Source: JAHQVK01 sp036788295 | GTDB taxonomy: Bacteria > Myxococcota > Kuafuiibacteriia > Kuafuiibacteriales > Kuafuiibacteriaceae | NCBI GenBank assembly: GCA_036788295.1 | Contig: DAIQNR010000022.1 | Span: forward strand, 5,664 to 69,663 | Reading direction: 5' to 3' | DNA length: 64,000 nucleotides | In this document: piece after piece, positions 1 through 8,217 of the stretch | Numbering within the stretch: the first letter of the stretch is position 1 | How the letters are laid out: each line of letters starts with the position of its first letter | The notes under the pieces: model-generated | The model's database searches: none | Told to the model about the DNA's origin: nothing | What the model saw: the letters and a program-made list of their open reading frames with translations, nothing else | Translations under genes and position numbers: made by a program

Positions 1-1022
1 GGCTCGGGTTCGAGCTCGACCCCGAAGTGGGCGCGGACTCCGGCTCGGATCTCGTCGGCGAACGCGAGCAGAGCGGAGGTGGTCCCGCCGCCGTGGTGGA
101 CGAGCGCGAGCGCGTGCCGCGAGGACAGCCCGACCGGGCCCCGGCGGGTGCCTCTCTCGAATCCGCTCTGCTCGATGAGCCAGGCTGCGGCCAGCTTGAC
201 CCGGCCCTCCCCGGCAAAATAGCGCGGGGGCGGGGGGAGCCCCCGGGCCTGGGCCCGGGCGGCGACGTCTTCGGCCACCGCGACCTCGACCACCGGGTTC
301 ATGAAAAAGGAACCCACCGAGCGACGGTTTTCGTCGTCCGGCGCGAGCACCATCGACTTTTTGCGTCGAAGCGCGAGCACAGCGAGCCTCACCTCTTGTG
401 CGCTGGCCCTCGCCCCGACCACGGCGGCCAGCTCCGGGTACCGAACGAGCGGCAACCCACCGGGTTCGAGGGCCAGCGTGACCGACAACACCACCCATCT
501 GTCCGGGTTTCGCTTCAGCCGGCTGTCGCGGTAGCCGAAATCGACGTCCTCGGGGCCAAGACGGACGACCTGGCCGGATGCGCGATCGAGGACGCGCAGC
601 GTGGCCAATGAGTCCGAGATTTGCGCCCCGTAGGCGCCGACGTTCTGGATGGGCGTCGCGCCGACCGTGCCCGGGATCCCAGACAGGCATTCAAGGCCAG
701 ATAGCCCCGCGTCCACCGTCGCCGCGACCAAACCATCCCAGTCCTCGCCCGCGGCGGCCTGCACCGTCGCCCTTGGGCCGAAGTCCACCCCCCGAAGGCG
801 CACCGCGACCACGAGACCAGGAAAGCCACCATCGGCGATGACGAGGTTCGAACCCCCTCCCATGAGAAGAGTGGGCAAGCCCTCTTCCGTCGCCCAAGCG
901 AGCGCCTCGAAGAGCCGCTCCTCGGACGCGGCCTCGAACAGATACCGAGCCGGTCCACCGAGGTCGAGCGTCGTGAAGGGAGCGAGCGGGACGTTCTCCC
1001 TGAGGCCTGCCGGAGCGGTCAC
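1..1022 (-). CDS. murB: UDP-N-acetylenolpyruvoylglucosamine reductase (MurB), C-terminus cut by window edge
   Basis: MurB reduces UDP-GlcNAc-enolpyruvate to UDP-MurNAc with NADPH and FAD, in cytoplasmic peptidoglycan precursor synthesis. Reading the minus strand from a GTG at 1020-1022 gives about 340 codons open to the left edge. The FAD-binding MGGGSNLVIAD segment is near residue 53, IPGTVGATPIQNVGAYG near 117, then GYRDSRLK, the catalytic SVGSFFMNP segment and the C-terminal KLAAAWLIEQSGF. The GYRDS loop and the length, close to that of E. coli MurB (342 aa), fit the type I enzyme. The GTG lies 10 bp downstream of the preceding gene's stop, so the two may be cotranscribed. The usual mur/fts neighbours are not visible. 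Only the last few residues can be missing. Confidence 0.93.
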   Translation of the reverse strand, partial: MTAPAGLRENVPLAPFTTLDLGGPARYLFEAASEERLFEALAWATEEGLPTLLMGGGSNLVIADGGFPGLVVAVRLRGVDFGPRATVQAAAGEDWDGLVAATVDAGLSGLECLSGIPGTVGATPIQNVGAYGAQISDSLATLRVLDRASGQVVRLGPEDVDFGYRDSRLKRNPDRWVVLSVTLALEPGGLPLVRYPELAAVVGARASAQEVRLAVLALRRKKSMVLAPDDENRRSVGSFFMNPVVEVAVAEDVAARAQARGLPPPPRYFAGEGRVKLAAAWLIEQSGFERGTRRGPVGLSSRHALALVHHGGGTTSALLAFADEIRAGVRAHFGVELEPE

Positions 1023-1032
1023 GAGATCTCGG

Positions 1033-2556
1033 TCAGGAACAGTTGTTGGGGATCCCGGGCGGGGTGGGGATGATGGTGTCGGTCATCCGGAAAGACCCGG
1101 TCGCGCCGTCCCAATCGATCTCACCCGCGAGCCAGACCTGGTTGCAGGTCATCCTGCGGGTCTGGCGGCCGACCTCCTGCCCGCCGAGGCTGGTTCGGAC
1201 CTCGGCCTCGCTCGCACCCCGGCGGTTGTCGTTGAAGTAGTGGACGAACACCCGGTAGGTCCCCGGAGCAGCCCGGGTCATGTTGATTCGCTCTGGACCA
1301 AACCCGGTCGTGACGTCGCGGTCGAGAAAGCAGTTGTCGGTTGGGTCGCCGCGCACGCCCCAGTCGGGGTTGCGGTTTGCAAAAAAGCAGTCGAGCGGGC
1401 CGAACAGAGCGCCCGCGGGAGCGACGAGGTGCAGGTCGAGGTCCGTAAATCCGGTGTTCCAGGTGAGTTCGAGGGCGATCGCCGTCGCATCTGCTGCGGG
1501 CTCGGTGACCCGGCCCCGAAGGTTCAGCCGGGCCTCGGACCGGCCGCCCGCGTCCTCGAACGAAAGCGTCAGCGTGGCCTCGCGGGGGCCGAGCACGCCC
1601 GTCGGGGTGAACTGCACCGGGACCATGATCGACCCGCCCGCCGGCACCACCCGGCCGGCGAGGTTCGGCGCGCCGAAGTTGGTCGGATCGCTCGCCTCGG
1701 CGCTCAGAATCCGGACCTGGCCCCCGCTCGCGGTGCAGCTGGCGGACCGCTCGCTGCTTCGGCCTCGCTGGACCCCACCGAAGTCGAGCGCCACCGGCTG
1801 GCAAGTCAGGTTGCCAAGCGGCGGCCGGCCCCGTCCGGTCAGCGCGAGCTCGACCGGCTCGCGCATGCCGTCCACGTCGAGCAGGATCGTCTCCCCGAAC
1901 GTCGCGGCCGCGGAGGGGGTGAATCGAAGGACGATGGCGCTGCCCTCCTCTGCGACCGCGACGACCACGGGCAGCTCGGTGTCGAGACCATAGATCGGAC
2001 CTTCCCTCGCGTCGCTGTCGTTCGAGCGCAGGCGCGCGGACACCACCCGGCCTTCGGCGGTGCCGTCGTTGTTGAGCAGGATCTCCCGGCGGTCGGTCTG
2101 CCCGACCGGCACTTCCCCAAAATCCACCCGGACCGGATTCGCCCGGACATCCGGTGCCATTCGAATGGTGCCGATCCCTCGAAGCGGCAGCTCGATGTCG
2201 TCGTCCATGGTGCCGAGCCTCACCGAACCTTCGATGAGACCCTCCTGAAGGGGGAGAAAGACCACGTCGATCTCGACCGAATTGTTCGGCGGGAGGATCG
2301 CGCCCTCGAGCGGCCGCTTCAGCCCCCGGAGGCTGAACGACTCGGCGATGTCGACCGCGGCCACGTCGAGCCCGACCTCTCCGGTGTTGGACAGCACCAC
2401 CGGCAGCGCCCGGGCGCTGCCGACCGTCACCTCGCCGAAGTCGAGCGCCTCGGGGGCAAAAGCCCCGGAGGCGGTGAGCTGGTTGAGCGTTCCGCCGTCC
2501 TCGCAGGCCGCGGCCAAAACCAGCGCCCCGATCCACCGTCTCGACATCGTTTGCAT
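1033..2556 (-). CDS. lipoprotein with choice-of-anchor D repeats and a YfaP-like C-terminal domain
   Basis: The start giving MQTMSRRWIGALVLAAACED was chosen because it yields a short signal peptide with lipobox LAAAC; the frame stays open 31 codons further upstream, without signal character. The mature part has Hydin/ASPM-like (choice-of-anchor D) beta-sandwich repeats, each starting with a pattern like LDFGEVTVGS, VDFGEVPVGQ or LDFGGVQRG, at roughly residues 35, 135 and 250. The last 150 residues (LTWNTGFTDLDLHLVAPAG, GTYRVFVHYFND) resemble the YfaP/DUF2135-type domain of secreted proteins. It is probably an outer-membrane-anchored surface or periplasmic protein with no enzymatic motif. Such lipoproteins are abundant in Myxococcota; the ligand is unknown. 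Confidence 0.75.
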   Translation of the reverse strand: MQTMSRRWIGALVLAAACEDGGTLNQLTASGAFAPEALDFGEVTVGSARALPVVLSNTGEVGLDVAAVDIAESFSLRGLKRPLEGAILPPNNSVEIDVVFLPLQEGLIEGSVRLGTMDDDIELPLRGIGTIRMAPDVRANPVRVDFGEVPVGQTDRREILLNNDGTAEGRVVSARLRSNDSDAREGPIYGLDTELPVVVAVAEEGSAIVLRFTPSAAATFGETILLDVDGMREPVELALTGRGRPPLGNLTCQPVALDFGGVQRGRSSERSASCTASGGQVRILSAEASDPTNFGAPNLAGRVVPAGGSIMVPVQFTPTGVLGPREATLTLSFEDAGGRSEARLNLRGRVTEPAADATAIALELTWNTGFTDLDLHLVAPAGALFGPLDCFFANRNPDWGVRGDPTDNCFLDRDVTTGFGPERINMTRAAPGTYRVFVHYFNDNRRGASEAEVRTSLGGQEVGRQTRRMTCNQVWLAGEIDWDGATGSFRMTDTIIPTPPGIPNNCS

Positions 2557-2645
2557 GGCCAGATGATGGCACCGAGGAGTCCGTAGCGCGACTCCGAGCC
2601 GGCTCGATGTGGGCAATAAACGCACATTGTCTCCTAAAGACACAC

Positions 2646-3236
2646 TCATGCCGGCTTGGCGGTGTCCGGAGCCGGCGGCGAGCCGAGGTCGTCAGCGGTC
2701 CGGAACAGCACCGCCCGGTAGTGGGCCAGCTCGCGAATCGACGCCCGCGCGTCGGACAGGGCGGTGTGATCGGAGCTCTGCTTCGCGCCGGTCGCCTCCG
2801 GCGGATACCACCGCTTCGCGAGCTCCTTCACGGTGGAGACGTCCACCATCCGGTAGTGGAGGTACCCGTGCACGGCGGGGAAGTACCGGTGGAGGAAGCG
2901 ACGGTCCTGGTGGATCGAGTTGCCGGCGAGAATGCCCTCGCCCGGTCGCACCCACCGGGCGAGCATCGCGAGCAGCTTGCGCTCGGCCTCGAGCAGGGCG
3001 ACCTCCGACTTTCGAACCGCCTTGGTCAGCCCGTTCTCGTTGTGCATCTTGCGCACCACCGGCTGCATCCGGTCGAGCACCGCATCGGGCTGCCAGATCG
3101 TGAACTCGACCGCGTCGAGCTCCACGAGCTCGGCGTCGGTGATCACCGCCGCCACCTGCAGGGGCACGTCGGTCTCCGGGTCGAGCCCGGTCATCTCCAT
3201 GTCGAGCCACACCAGGTGGTGCCGCGGGTCGCTCAT
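2646..3236 (-). CDS. orn: oligoribonuclease (3'-to-5' exoribonuclease, DEDDh family)
   Basis: Orn degrades 2-5 nt RNA oligomers, and also pGpG from c-di-GMP turnover, in the cytoplasm. The 196-residue protein has the DEDDh motifs: VWLDMEMTGLDPETD (Exo I, near residue 9), GNSIHQDRRFL (Exo II, near 110) and HTALSDARASI (Exo III, near 165). Length matches the family (about 180-200 aa). The start at MSDPRHHLVWLDMEMTG was preferred over one six codons upstream because it matches the usual Orn N-terminus. In a genome likely rich in c-di-GMP proteins (a PilZ protein lies in this window), the pGpG role would be relevant. It sits between two envelope lipoproteins with no functional link apparent. Confidence 0.95.
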   Translation of the reverse strand: MSDPRHHLVWLDMEMTGLDPETDVPLQVAAVITDAELVELDAVEFTIWQPDAVLDRMQPVVRKMHNENGLTKAVRKSEVALLEAERKLLAMLARWVRPGEGILAGNSIHQDRRFLHRYFPAVHGYLHYRMVDVSTVKELAKRWYPPEATGAKQSSDHTALSDARASIRELAHYRAVLFRTADDLGSPPAPDTAKPA

Positions 3237-3278
3237 GAAGGGGCGCGATAGCACGCGGACGCTTCGACGGGGAACGGC

Positions 3279-4397
3279 TCAGTCGGCGGTGATCGTAAAC
3301 TCCACCCGGCGGTTCAGGTCTCGCCCTTGGCGGGTCGCGTTCGTGGCGATGGGTTTTTCCTCCCCGAATCCGATCGCGGTCAGCCGAGCCTGCTCGACCC
3401 CCCGGCTGATGAGGTAGAGCCGCACGCTGTCGGCCCGGGCCTGCGACAGCCGGAGGTTGAAACTGTCGGCGCCGACCGAGTCGGTGTGGCCCTCCACCAT
3501 GATCTCCATGCTGCGGTAGGTGCTGAGGACCTCCGCCACTTGGTCGAGCAGCCGATAGCTGACCGGCTGAATCGTGGACTTCCCGGTGTCGAAGAAGACC
3601 TTCTCCTTGATCTCGATCTTTTTTTGGTCCCGCTTCACCTCGACCAGGTCGAGCTTCACGTCGGGGCAACCATCCTCGTCCTCGAACCCGTTCACCGTCT
3701 CCGGCTCGTTCGGACAGATGTCGAGGTGATCTGGGATCCCATCCCCGTCGTTGTCCGGGTCCGGGCATCCATCCTCGTCCTCGAACCCATCGAAATCCTC
3801 CGGCTCGTCCGGGCAGCGGTCGAGGTGATCCGGGATCCCGTCCGCGTCCCGGTCCCCGGCCGGGCAACCCTGGTTCTCGCGGGGCCCGGCTTGGTCGGGG
3901 CAGCGGTCCTCGCCGTCGAGCAGCCCGTCGCCGTCGTTGTCGGGGTCGGGGCAGCCATCCTCGTCCTCGAACCCATCGAGGTCCTCGGGCTGGTCCGGGC
4001 AACCATCGAGGTGGTCGGGGATGCCGTCGCCGTCCTTGTCCGGGCAGCCTCCGAGCGCCGCCGGACCAGGCTCGTCCGGGCATTGGTCCTCGCCGTCGAG
4101 CACCCCGTCTCCGTCCTTGTCCCGCACCGCGCAGCCCTCGCTGCCCTCGATCGCCGCCTGGGCCCGCTCCTTGGCCAACGCCCGGTGCTCCGCCGCCCGC
4201 ACCGCGTTTCCTTGCCGAAGCTCGACCAGGAGAAAATCGAGCTGCGCCTCTCCCTCGGCGAGCGCCTTGGGCGCGCAGCGGTAGGCCCCCGCCTTTCGGG
4301 CGAGATCGAGCTGCTGCTGAATGGCCTCCGCGTCGATGCGGAGCGCCTCACCGGTCGCGCAACCGGCGACGAGAGGGAGCCACCACGGGACCCTCAC
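3279..4397 (-). CDS. OmpA-family lipoprotein with thrombospondin type 3 repeats
   Basis: The 372-aa protein starts with GTG inside a 4-bp overlap with the stop of the upstream gene. A short signal peptide ends in lipobox VAGC. Residues about 15-90 form a helical DUF4398-like region. Residues about 92-245 are acidic TSP3 calcium-binding repeats (DKDGDGVLDGEDQCP, DNDGDGIPDHLDICP and similar, about six units). The last 120 residues are an OmpA/MotB peptidoglycan-binding domain (KVFFDTGKSTIQP, VEGHTDSVGADSFN, LSQARADSVRLYL, NRRVEFTI). It probably ties the outer membrane to peptidoglycan through a calcium-stiffened linker. Overlap with the DUF4398 lipoprotein gene implies coordinate expression; DUF4398 and OmpA are often found together or fused in deltaproteobacteria. 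Confidence 0.9.
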   Translation of the reverse strand: MRVPWWLPLVAGCATGEALRIDAEAIQQQLDLARKAGAYRCAPKALAEGEAQLDFLLVELRQGNAVRAAEHRALAKERAQAAIEGSEGCAVRDKDGDGVLDGEDQCPDEPGPAALGGCPDKDGDGIPDHLDGCPDQPEDLDGFEDEDGCPDPDNDGDGLLDGEDRCPDQAGPRENQGCPAGDRDADGIPDHLDRCPDEPEDFDGFEDEDGCPDPDNDGDGIPDHLDICPNEPETVNGFEDEDGCPDVKLDLVEVKRDQKKIEIKEKVFFDTGKSTIQPVSYRLLDQVAEVLSTYRSMEIMVEGHTDSVGADSFNLRLSQARADSVRLYLISRGVEQARLTAIGFGEEKPIATNATRQGRDLNRRVEFTITAD

Positions 4398-5017
4398 CCA
4401 TCTCCCTCCGGTAGGTCGCCGTCCGGAAGATCATCCGGCGGCGCGGCCGGATCAGGGCGAGCGGGTCGAGGTGTCGGCGATTTCGCCGGCGGGGGCAGCG
4501 GGCTCGGAGGCTTCGGCGCTTGCGCCGGGCCCGGCCGCTTCGCCGGTACCAAGACGGGGGGCGGAGCGGGGCGGGCGGCCGGCTCGAGGTGGGCGGCAGG
4601 CCCAGGTCGAGGCGGACCGGGCAAGCACACCGCCTCCGTGGCGAACCGCTCGGGCCGGGCGTCGCCGGTGGGCTCCGCGACGCGGGCCTCGGCCAGCCGG
4701 CGAGCGAGCAGGGCGCAGCCTCTCGCCCGGTCGGCGAAATCGGCGGCCGCGAGCAGCTCGGCGTAGGATTGCTCCTCCCTGGCTTTGGACAGGTACAGCT
4801 CGGCTGCCGAAAACTCGAACGGGGCGTGGCGGGCGGCGCCAGCGGTCCGGGCCGCGGTGATCTGGGCCTCGGCGCCGATGATCCCCGCGGTGGACCGCAC
4901 CGTCCCGCAGCCGCCCGAGGCGGCGAGGCCGAACGCTGCGGCGAGGCCGAACACTGCGCCGCGCCCGAGCATGCCCAGTGCGGCTATCACCAGGCGCAGA
5001 GCCCGGGCATCGGCCAT
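4394..5017 (-). CDS. DUF4398 domain lipoprotein
   Basis: The 207-residue protein starts at MADARALRLVIAALGM, with a long hydrophobic signal segment and lipobox-like AASGGC near residue 37. Residues about 45-110 (AEAQITAARTAGAARHAPFE, then AELYLSKAREEQSYAEL) form the two-helix DUF4398 module, which resembles a TPR-like hairpin with the A.EL..A motif. The C-terminal 90 residues are proline-rich and probably span the periplasm. The stop codon overlaps the GTG start of the OmpA/TSP3 lipoprotein by 4 bp, so the two are translationally coupled. They probably act together at the outer membrane/peptidoglycan interface. No enzymatic motif is visible. Confidence 0.78.
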   Translation of the reverse strand: MADARALRLVIAALGMLGRGAVFGLAAAFGLAASGGCGTVRSTAGIIGAEAQITAARTAGAARHAPFEFSAAELYLSKAREEQSYAELLAAADFADRARGCALLARRLAEARVAEPTGDARPERFATEAVCLPGPPRPGPAAHLEPAARPAPPPVLVPAKRPGPAQAPKPPSPLPPPAKSPTPRPARPDPAAPPDDLPDGDLPEGDG

Positions 5018-5058
5018 TCGCGGGGGCGATCGCGTCCCCGCTCGGCGAAGCGGCGCGG

Positions 5059-5571
5059 TCACGCCCGGCGAAGGTGGACGAGCGTGAATACATAGACCCC
5101 CGCCAGCACCGCTGCGACCCCCACCAGGGGCAAGAACACGGCGCTCGCCACCAGCGGCTCGGACGAACCGCCGCCGTGAAAGGCCGCATAGGTTGTCATC
5201 ACCGTGAGCCGCCGCCCTGACCATGCCAACAAGGCGAGCAGCGCCGCTCCCGACGCTCCGGCGACGAGCCCGGCCCCGCGGGCCCCAAGTCCTGACGTCG
5301 CCATGCAGCCGAGCACCGCAGCCCCCACCGAAGCGGCGGGAAAGGCTACTGCGGTGAGCCCGAGCGCTCCGTGGGCGGGCAGCGCGAGGTACAAGAGGGC
5401 CCAATCGGGGGCGAGGTACAACACCGAGAGGCCGGCCGGACCCACCGCAGCCCCCCCAAACAAGGCCGCCGCCGCGATCGCCGCGCCGCCGCTGCCCGGC
5501 CGATCCGGGCGAGCGACCCGACCGAGTCCGAGCCCCGCCAACCAGGACAGCCCGAGCAGGACCGGCGCCAT
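5059..5571 (-). CDS. small multi-pass membrane protein of unknown function
   Basis: I do not recognise this 170-residue protein. From MAPVLLGLSWLAGLGLGRVA it has four or five hydrophobic stretches separated by short glycine-rich turns (GLSVLYLAPDWALLYLALPA, LVAGASGAALLALLAW, ASAVFLPLVGVAAVLAGVYV) and a short basic tail (HLRRA). The start is the ATG that begins the first hydrophobic segment; the reading frame continues far upstream without protein-like character. It lies 41 bp upstream of the DUF4398 gene and 50 bp downstream of the kinase gene on the same strand, so kinase, membrane protein and the two lipoproteins may form one transcript. Codon composition supports a real gene, but function is open. 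Confidence 0.55.
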   Translation of the reverse strand: MAPVLLGLSWLAGLGLGRVARPDRPGSGGAAIAAAALFGGAAVGPAGLSVLYLAPDWALLYLALPAHGALGLTAVAFPAASVGAAVLGCMATSGLGARGAGLVAGASGAALLALLAWSGRRLTVMTTYAAFHGGGSSEPLVASAVFLPLVGVAAVLAGVYVFTLVHLRRA

Positions 5572-5621
5572 CGGTCTGGGCGGTACCACGGGAGCCACCC
5601 CGTTCCCACCCTGACTCTGGC

Positions 5622-8012
5622 TCAGAGCTCGGCGAACAAGGTCCGAGACGCCCCCGGATCGAGCCGCACCCGAAAGCTGCGCCGCCGCTTGCCCAGCTCG
5701 AGCACGACCTCGCGCGCCCCGGGCAGCAGCTGCAGCGCTCCATCCCCCACCCGACCGGCGGGCCGGCCATCGACCGTGACCGAAGCCCGGGGCGGGGCCA
5801 CCAGCTCGAGTCGCGCGAATTTCGGGGGGTCCCGCTCCGCGGATGGCTCCCGGATCACCGCCACCGCGTCCCGCCGAAAATCGAACTTCGCCTCGTGCAC
5901 GATCGCATCGCCTCGGCGCAGCTCGACCCGGTGCTCGGCGTCGTCCCGCCGTCGGTCCACGGCGAGCGGAGCCGAGCCTGCGAGCTGCTCTCCGTCCACG
6001 AAGACTTCGGTCCCCGGCTTGGCCTCGACGACGAGCACGGCCAGGTCCGGCTCCGGCGCTCGCCGGCTCGCGAGCTCCATGCGCCGAAAGCCGCCCTCGT
6101 GCGAAACCGACCGGGCCTGCCAGCGGCCGAACCCGAGCCCGCCGGCAGCCGCGACCACCAGCACCGCAGCCGCCGTGAACGCCGTGCGGCGCCTCTTGGG
6201 CGGGGGCGCCACCCTCGACAGCCCCGGGCGAAGATGCCGGCGACCCACCGGCGCCTTGGGCTGGTCGGACAGCTGCTTGCCCTTCTTTTTGCCCGCTTCC
6301 CCCTTGCCCGGAGCGGACGGCGCCGGCCCTGCATCGCCCGACCCGGCTTTGGGTCCGGCTTTGGCGGCCGCAGCGGGCTTCGCATCGGCTGACGTCGATT
6401 TCGCCGCGCTTGGTCCGGAGCCTGGTCCGGATTTCGAAGCGCTTGGTCCAGATTCTGCCTCGCCTGGTCCGGATTTCGCTTCGGCCGCCGCGGATTTCGC
6501 TTCGGCCGCCGCGGATTTCGCTTCGGCCGCGGCGGATTTCGCTCCGACCGCGGCGGATTTCGCTCCGACCGCGGCGGATTTCGCTCCGGCCGCCGAGGAT
6601 TTCGCTCCGGCCGCCGCGGATTTTCGAGCCGCGTTCGGTCCCTTCGCGGGGGCAGCGTCGGACTCCGCCGGCGGCGGGGGCGGCAGCGACCCAGACCCTC
6701 GCGCGACCGCAGGCTCGTCCCCGTCCTCCCGGGCCAAAGACCGGTCCGAGGCCTCGCTCGGGGAAGAGCTCCGTGCTTCGGGCTTCTTCGAAGCCGGATG
6801 CGCCGCCGGTTCCGCGGCAGACCGGACCCTCTCGAGCGACAGCCGCTGGCTCGGGTCGGCCTCCGGGGGAGGCGCCTCGACCGGCCGATCCGCGAGCGAA
6901 GGCGCCCGCTCGGTCGACCGCCGGGGCGGCGGCTCCTTGTCTTCCGCAGCAGGCGGCGGACCTACGACGCTCGCGATTTCGATGACGCCGGTCTTCGAGC
7001 TCGGCCCGCGGGCGCCGCCATCTCGAAAGAGGCCTTGCATGAACCGAGCGAGGTCGGCTTTCGTCGCGATCGCGCCCGAGGACTTCGCCCAGGCCGCGAG
7101 CATCCCCTCGAGCTCGAGCGCGGTCTGCGGGCGGTCCGCCCGCTCTTTCGCGAGCGCCTTGAGGACGACCGCCTCGAGGGACTCTGGCACCTTCCCGTTG
7201 ACCTGGGTCGGAGGCACGACCTCTGCGTTTCGCATCAGGTTGAGGGTCGAAAAGTCCGAAGAGCCGGCGAAGCAGCGCTCGCCGACGAGCAGCTCGTAGA
7301 GCACGATCCCGGTGTTGAAGATGTCGGAACGGGCATCGAGCGGCTGGCCTCGGGCCTGCTCTGGAGACATGTACCCATACTTGCCCTTGAGAATACCCAC
7401 CGCGGTCTTGCTCATGATCGAGGAGGCTTTGGCGATGCCGAAGTCCACCAGTTTGACCTCGCCCATGAAGCTGACGAGCACGTTGTGGGGGCTGACGTCC
7501 CGGTGGATGATCTGCAGCGGCGCGCCGGCGCGATCGGTGCGGGAGTGGGCGTACGCGAGCCCCTGGCAGATCTCTCGGCCGATGTGGACCGCGATCTCCG
7601 GAGGAACCTCCAGGCCGGACAGCTGCGCCGCCCGGATGACATCGGAGAGGTCCTTGCCGTCCACGTACTCCATCACGATGAAGTACTCGCCGCCCGCGGA
7701 CACGCAGAGATCGTGGACCTGAACGATGTTCGCGTAGCTGAGCGTGGCGGCCAGCTTCGCCTCGTTGATGAACATGGTGACGAAGGACTCGTCCTCCGTC
7801 AGGTGCGGGAGGATCTTCTTGACGCAGACCTCTTTCTCGAAGCCCTGAAGCCCGGTGGTGCGGGCCCGGTAGACCTCCGCCATCCCCCCCTTGGCGATCA
7901 TCTCCAGAATCTCGAACTTCTTGAGGCTCACCGAGGCCGAGCGTGACGCGGCGCGCCCCCGACCGCAACCGGCCAGTTGACCGGGCCCCTCGTCGGGGGT
8001 CGGGCCGACCAT
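5622..8012 (-). CDS. transmembrane Ser/Thr protein kinase with repeat linker and PEGA-like ectodomain
   Basis: A Hanks-type kinase of 796 residues. The kinase domain spans about 31-310: glycine loop IAKGGMAEV (39-47), catalytic lysine in VCVKK (65/66), HRDVSPHN (170-177), DFG (190-192), GKYGYMSPEQAR. The HRDVS-HN form is common in myxobacterial kinases. A low-complexity linker follows, with seven-residue AKSAAAE-type repeats at about 465-515, then a single TM helix near 610-630 (AAAVLVVAAAGGLGF), then two PEGA-like beta domains (VLVVEAKPGTEVFVDGEQL; RLELVAPPRASVTVDGRPAG), so the C-terminus lies in the periplasm. Start is uncertain: ATG at 8012 or 8021, or GTG at 7931 (MSLKKFEILEMI), which would begin at the kinase fold. 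Probably signals envelope state to the cytoplasm. Confidence 0.88.
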   Translation of the reverse strand: MVGPTPDEGPGQLAGCGRGRAASRSASVSLKKFEILEMIAKGGMAEVYRARTTGLQGFEKEVCVKKILPHLTEDESFVTMFINEAKLAATLSYANIVQVHDLCVSAGGEYFIVMEYVDGKDLSDVIRAAQLSGLEVPPEIAVHIGREICQGLAYAHSRTDRAGAPLQIIHRDVSPHNVLVSFMGEVKLVDFGIAKASSIMSKTAVGILKGKYGYMSPEQARGQPLDARSDIFNTGIVLYELLVGERCFAGSSDFSTLNLMRNAEVVPPTQVNGKVPESLEAVVLKALAKERADRPQTALELEGMLAAWAKSSGAIATKADLARFMQGLFRDGGARGPSSKTGVIEIASVVGPPPAAEDKEPPPRRSTERAPSLADRPVEAPPPEADPSQRLSLERVRSAAEPAAHPASKKPEARSSSPSEASDRSLAREDGDEPAVARGSGSLPPPPPAESDAAPAKGPNAARKSAAAGAKSSAAGAKSAAVGAKSAAVGAKSAAAEAKSAAAEAKSAAAEAKSGPGEAESGPSASKSGPGSGPSAAKSTSADAKPAAAAKAGPKAGSGDAGPAPSAPGKGEAGKKKGKQLSDQPKAPVGRRHLRPGLSRVAPPPKRRRTAFTAAAVLVVAAAGGLGFGRWQARSVSHEGGFRRMELASRRAPEPDLAVLVVEAKPGTEVFVDGEQLAGSAPLAVDRRRDDAEHRVELRRGDAIVHEAKFDFRRDAVAVIREPSAERDPPKFARLELVAPPRASVTVDGRPAGRVGDGALQLLPGAREVVLELGKRRRSFRVRLDPGASRTLFAEL
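6471..6617. repeat. seven 21-bp tandem repeats in the kinase linker
   Basis: Seven consecutive copies of a 21-bp unit beginning GGATTTCGCTTCGGCCGCC (plus-strand reading) with a few substitutions. They encode the Ala/Lys-rich seven-residue repeats of the kinase linker on the minus strand. The unit is a multiple of three, so copy-number change would alter linker length without breaking the frame. Confidence 0.85.
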
Positions 8013-8021
8013 CGACCCCAT

Positions 8022-8054
8022 GGGCCGTGACCGGGTGCGGGCCGTGACCGGGTG
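8022..8054. repeat. 16-bp direct repeat in the divergent kinase/transposase spacer
   Basis: GGGCCGTGACCGGGTG occurs at 8022-8037 and again, after one base, at 8039-8054, giving a 17-bp period. It lies just upstream of the kinase ATG and about 170 bp upstream of the divergent transposase start. It could be a pair of regulator sites or a chance duplication; nothing further supports either. Confidence 0.35.
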
Positions 8055-8217
8055 CCACCGGGTTCGAGACCGATCCCCGGGGGCCAACCAGCGGAGCCCG
8101 AGCATCCTCTCGGCCGGAGACCAAAAACCCCAAACGGCGCCAGGACAGCGCCGAGGACTCAGCCCCCCGCAGATCAACCGATGCCGGGCACGGGGCCGAG
8201 CACCTAGGGTGGTGGGC

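Noticed and set aside
649..2586. 645-codon plus-strand open frame
   Set aside because: Antisense to murB and the choice-of-anchor lipoprotein gene, both well supported; His/Arg/Pro-rich artefact of G+C-rich DNA.
8061..8071. tRNA T-loop-like GGTTCGAGACC
   Set aside because: No acceptor, D or anticodon stems can be formed around it; it lies in the kinase/transposase promoter region. A similar GGTTCGAACCC match at about 845 is inside murB.
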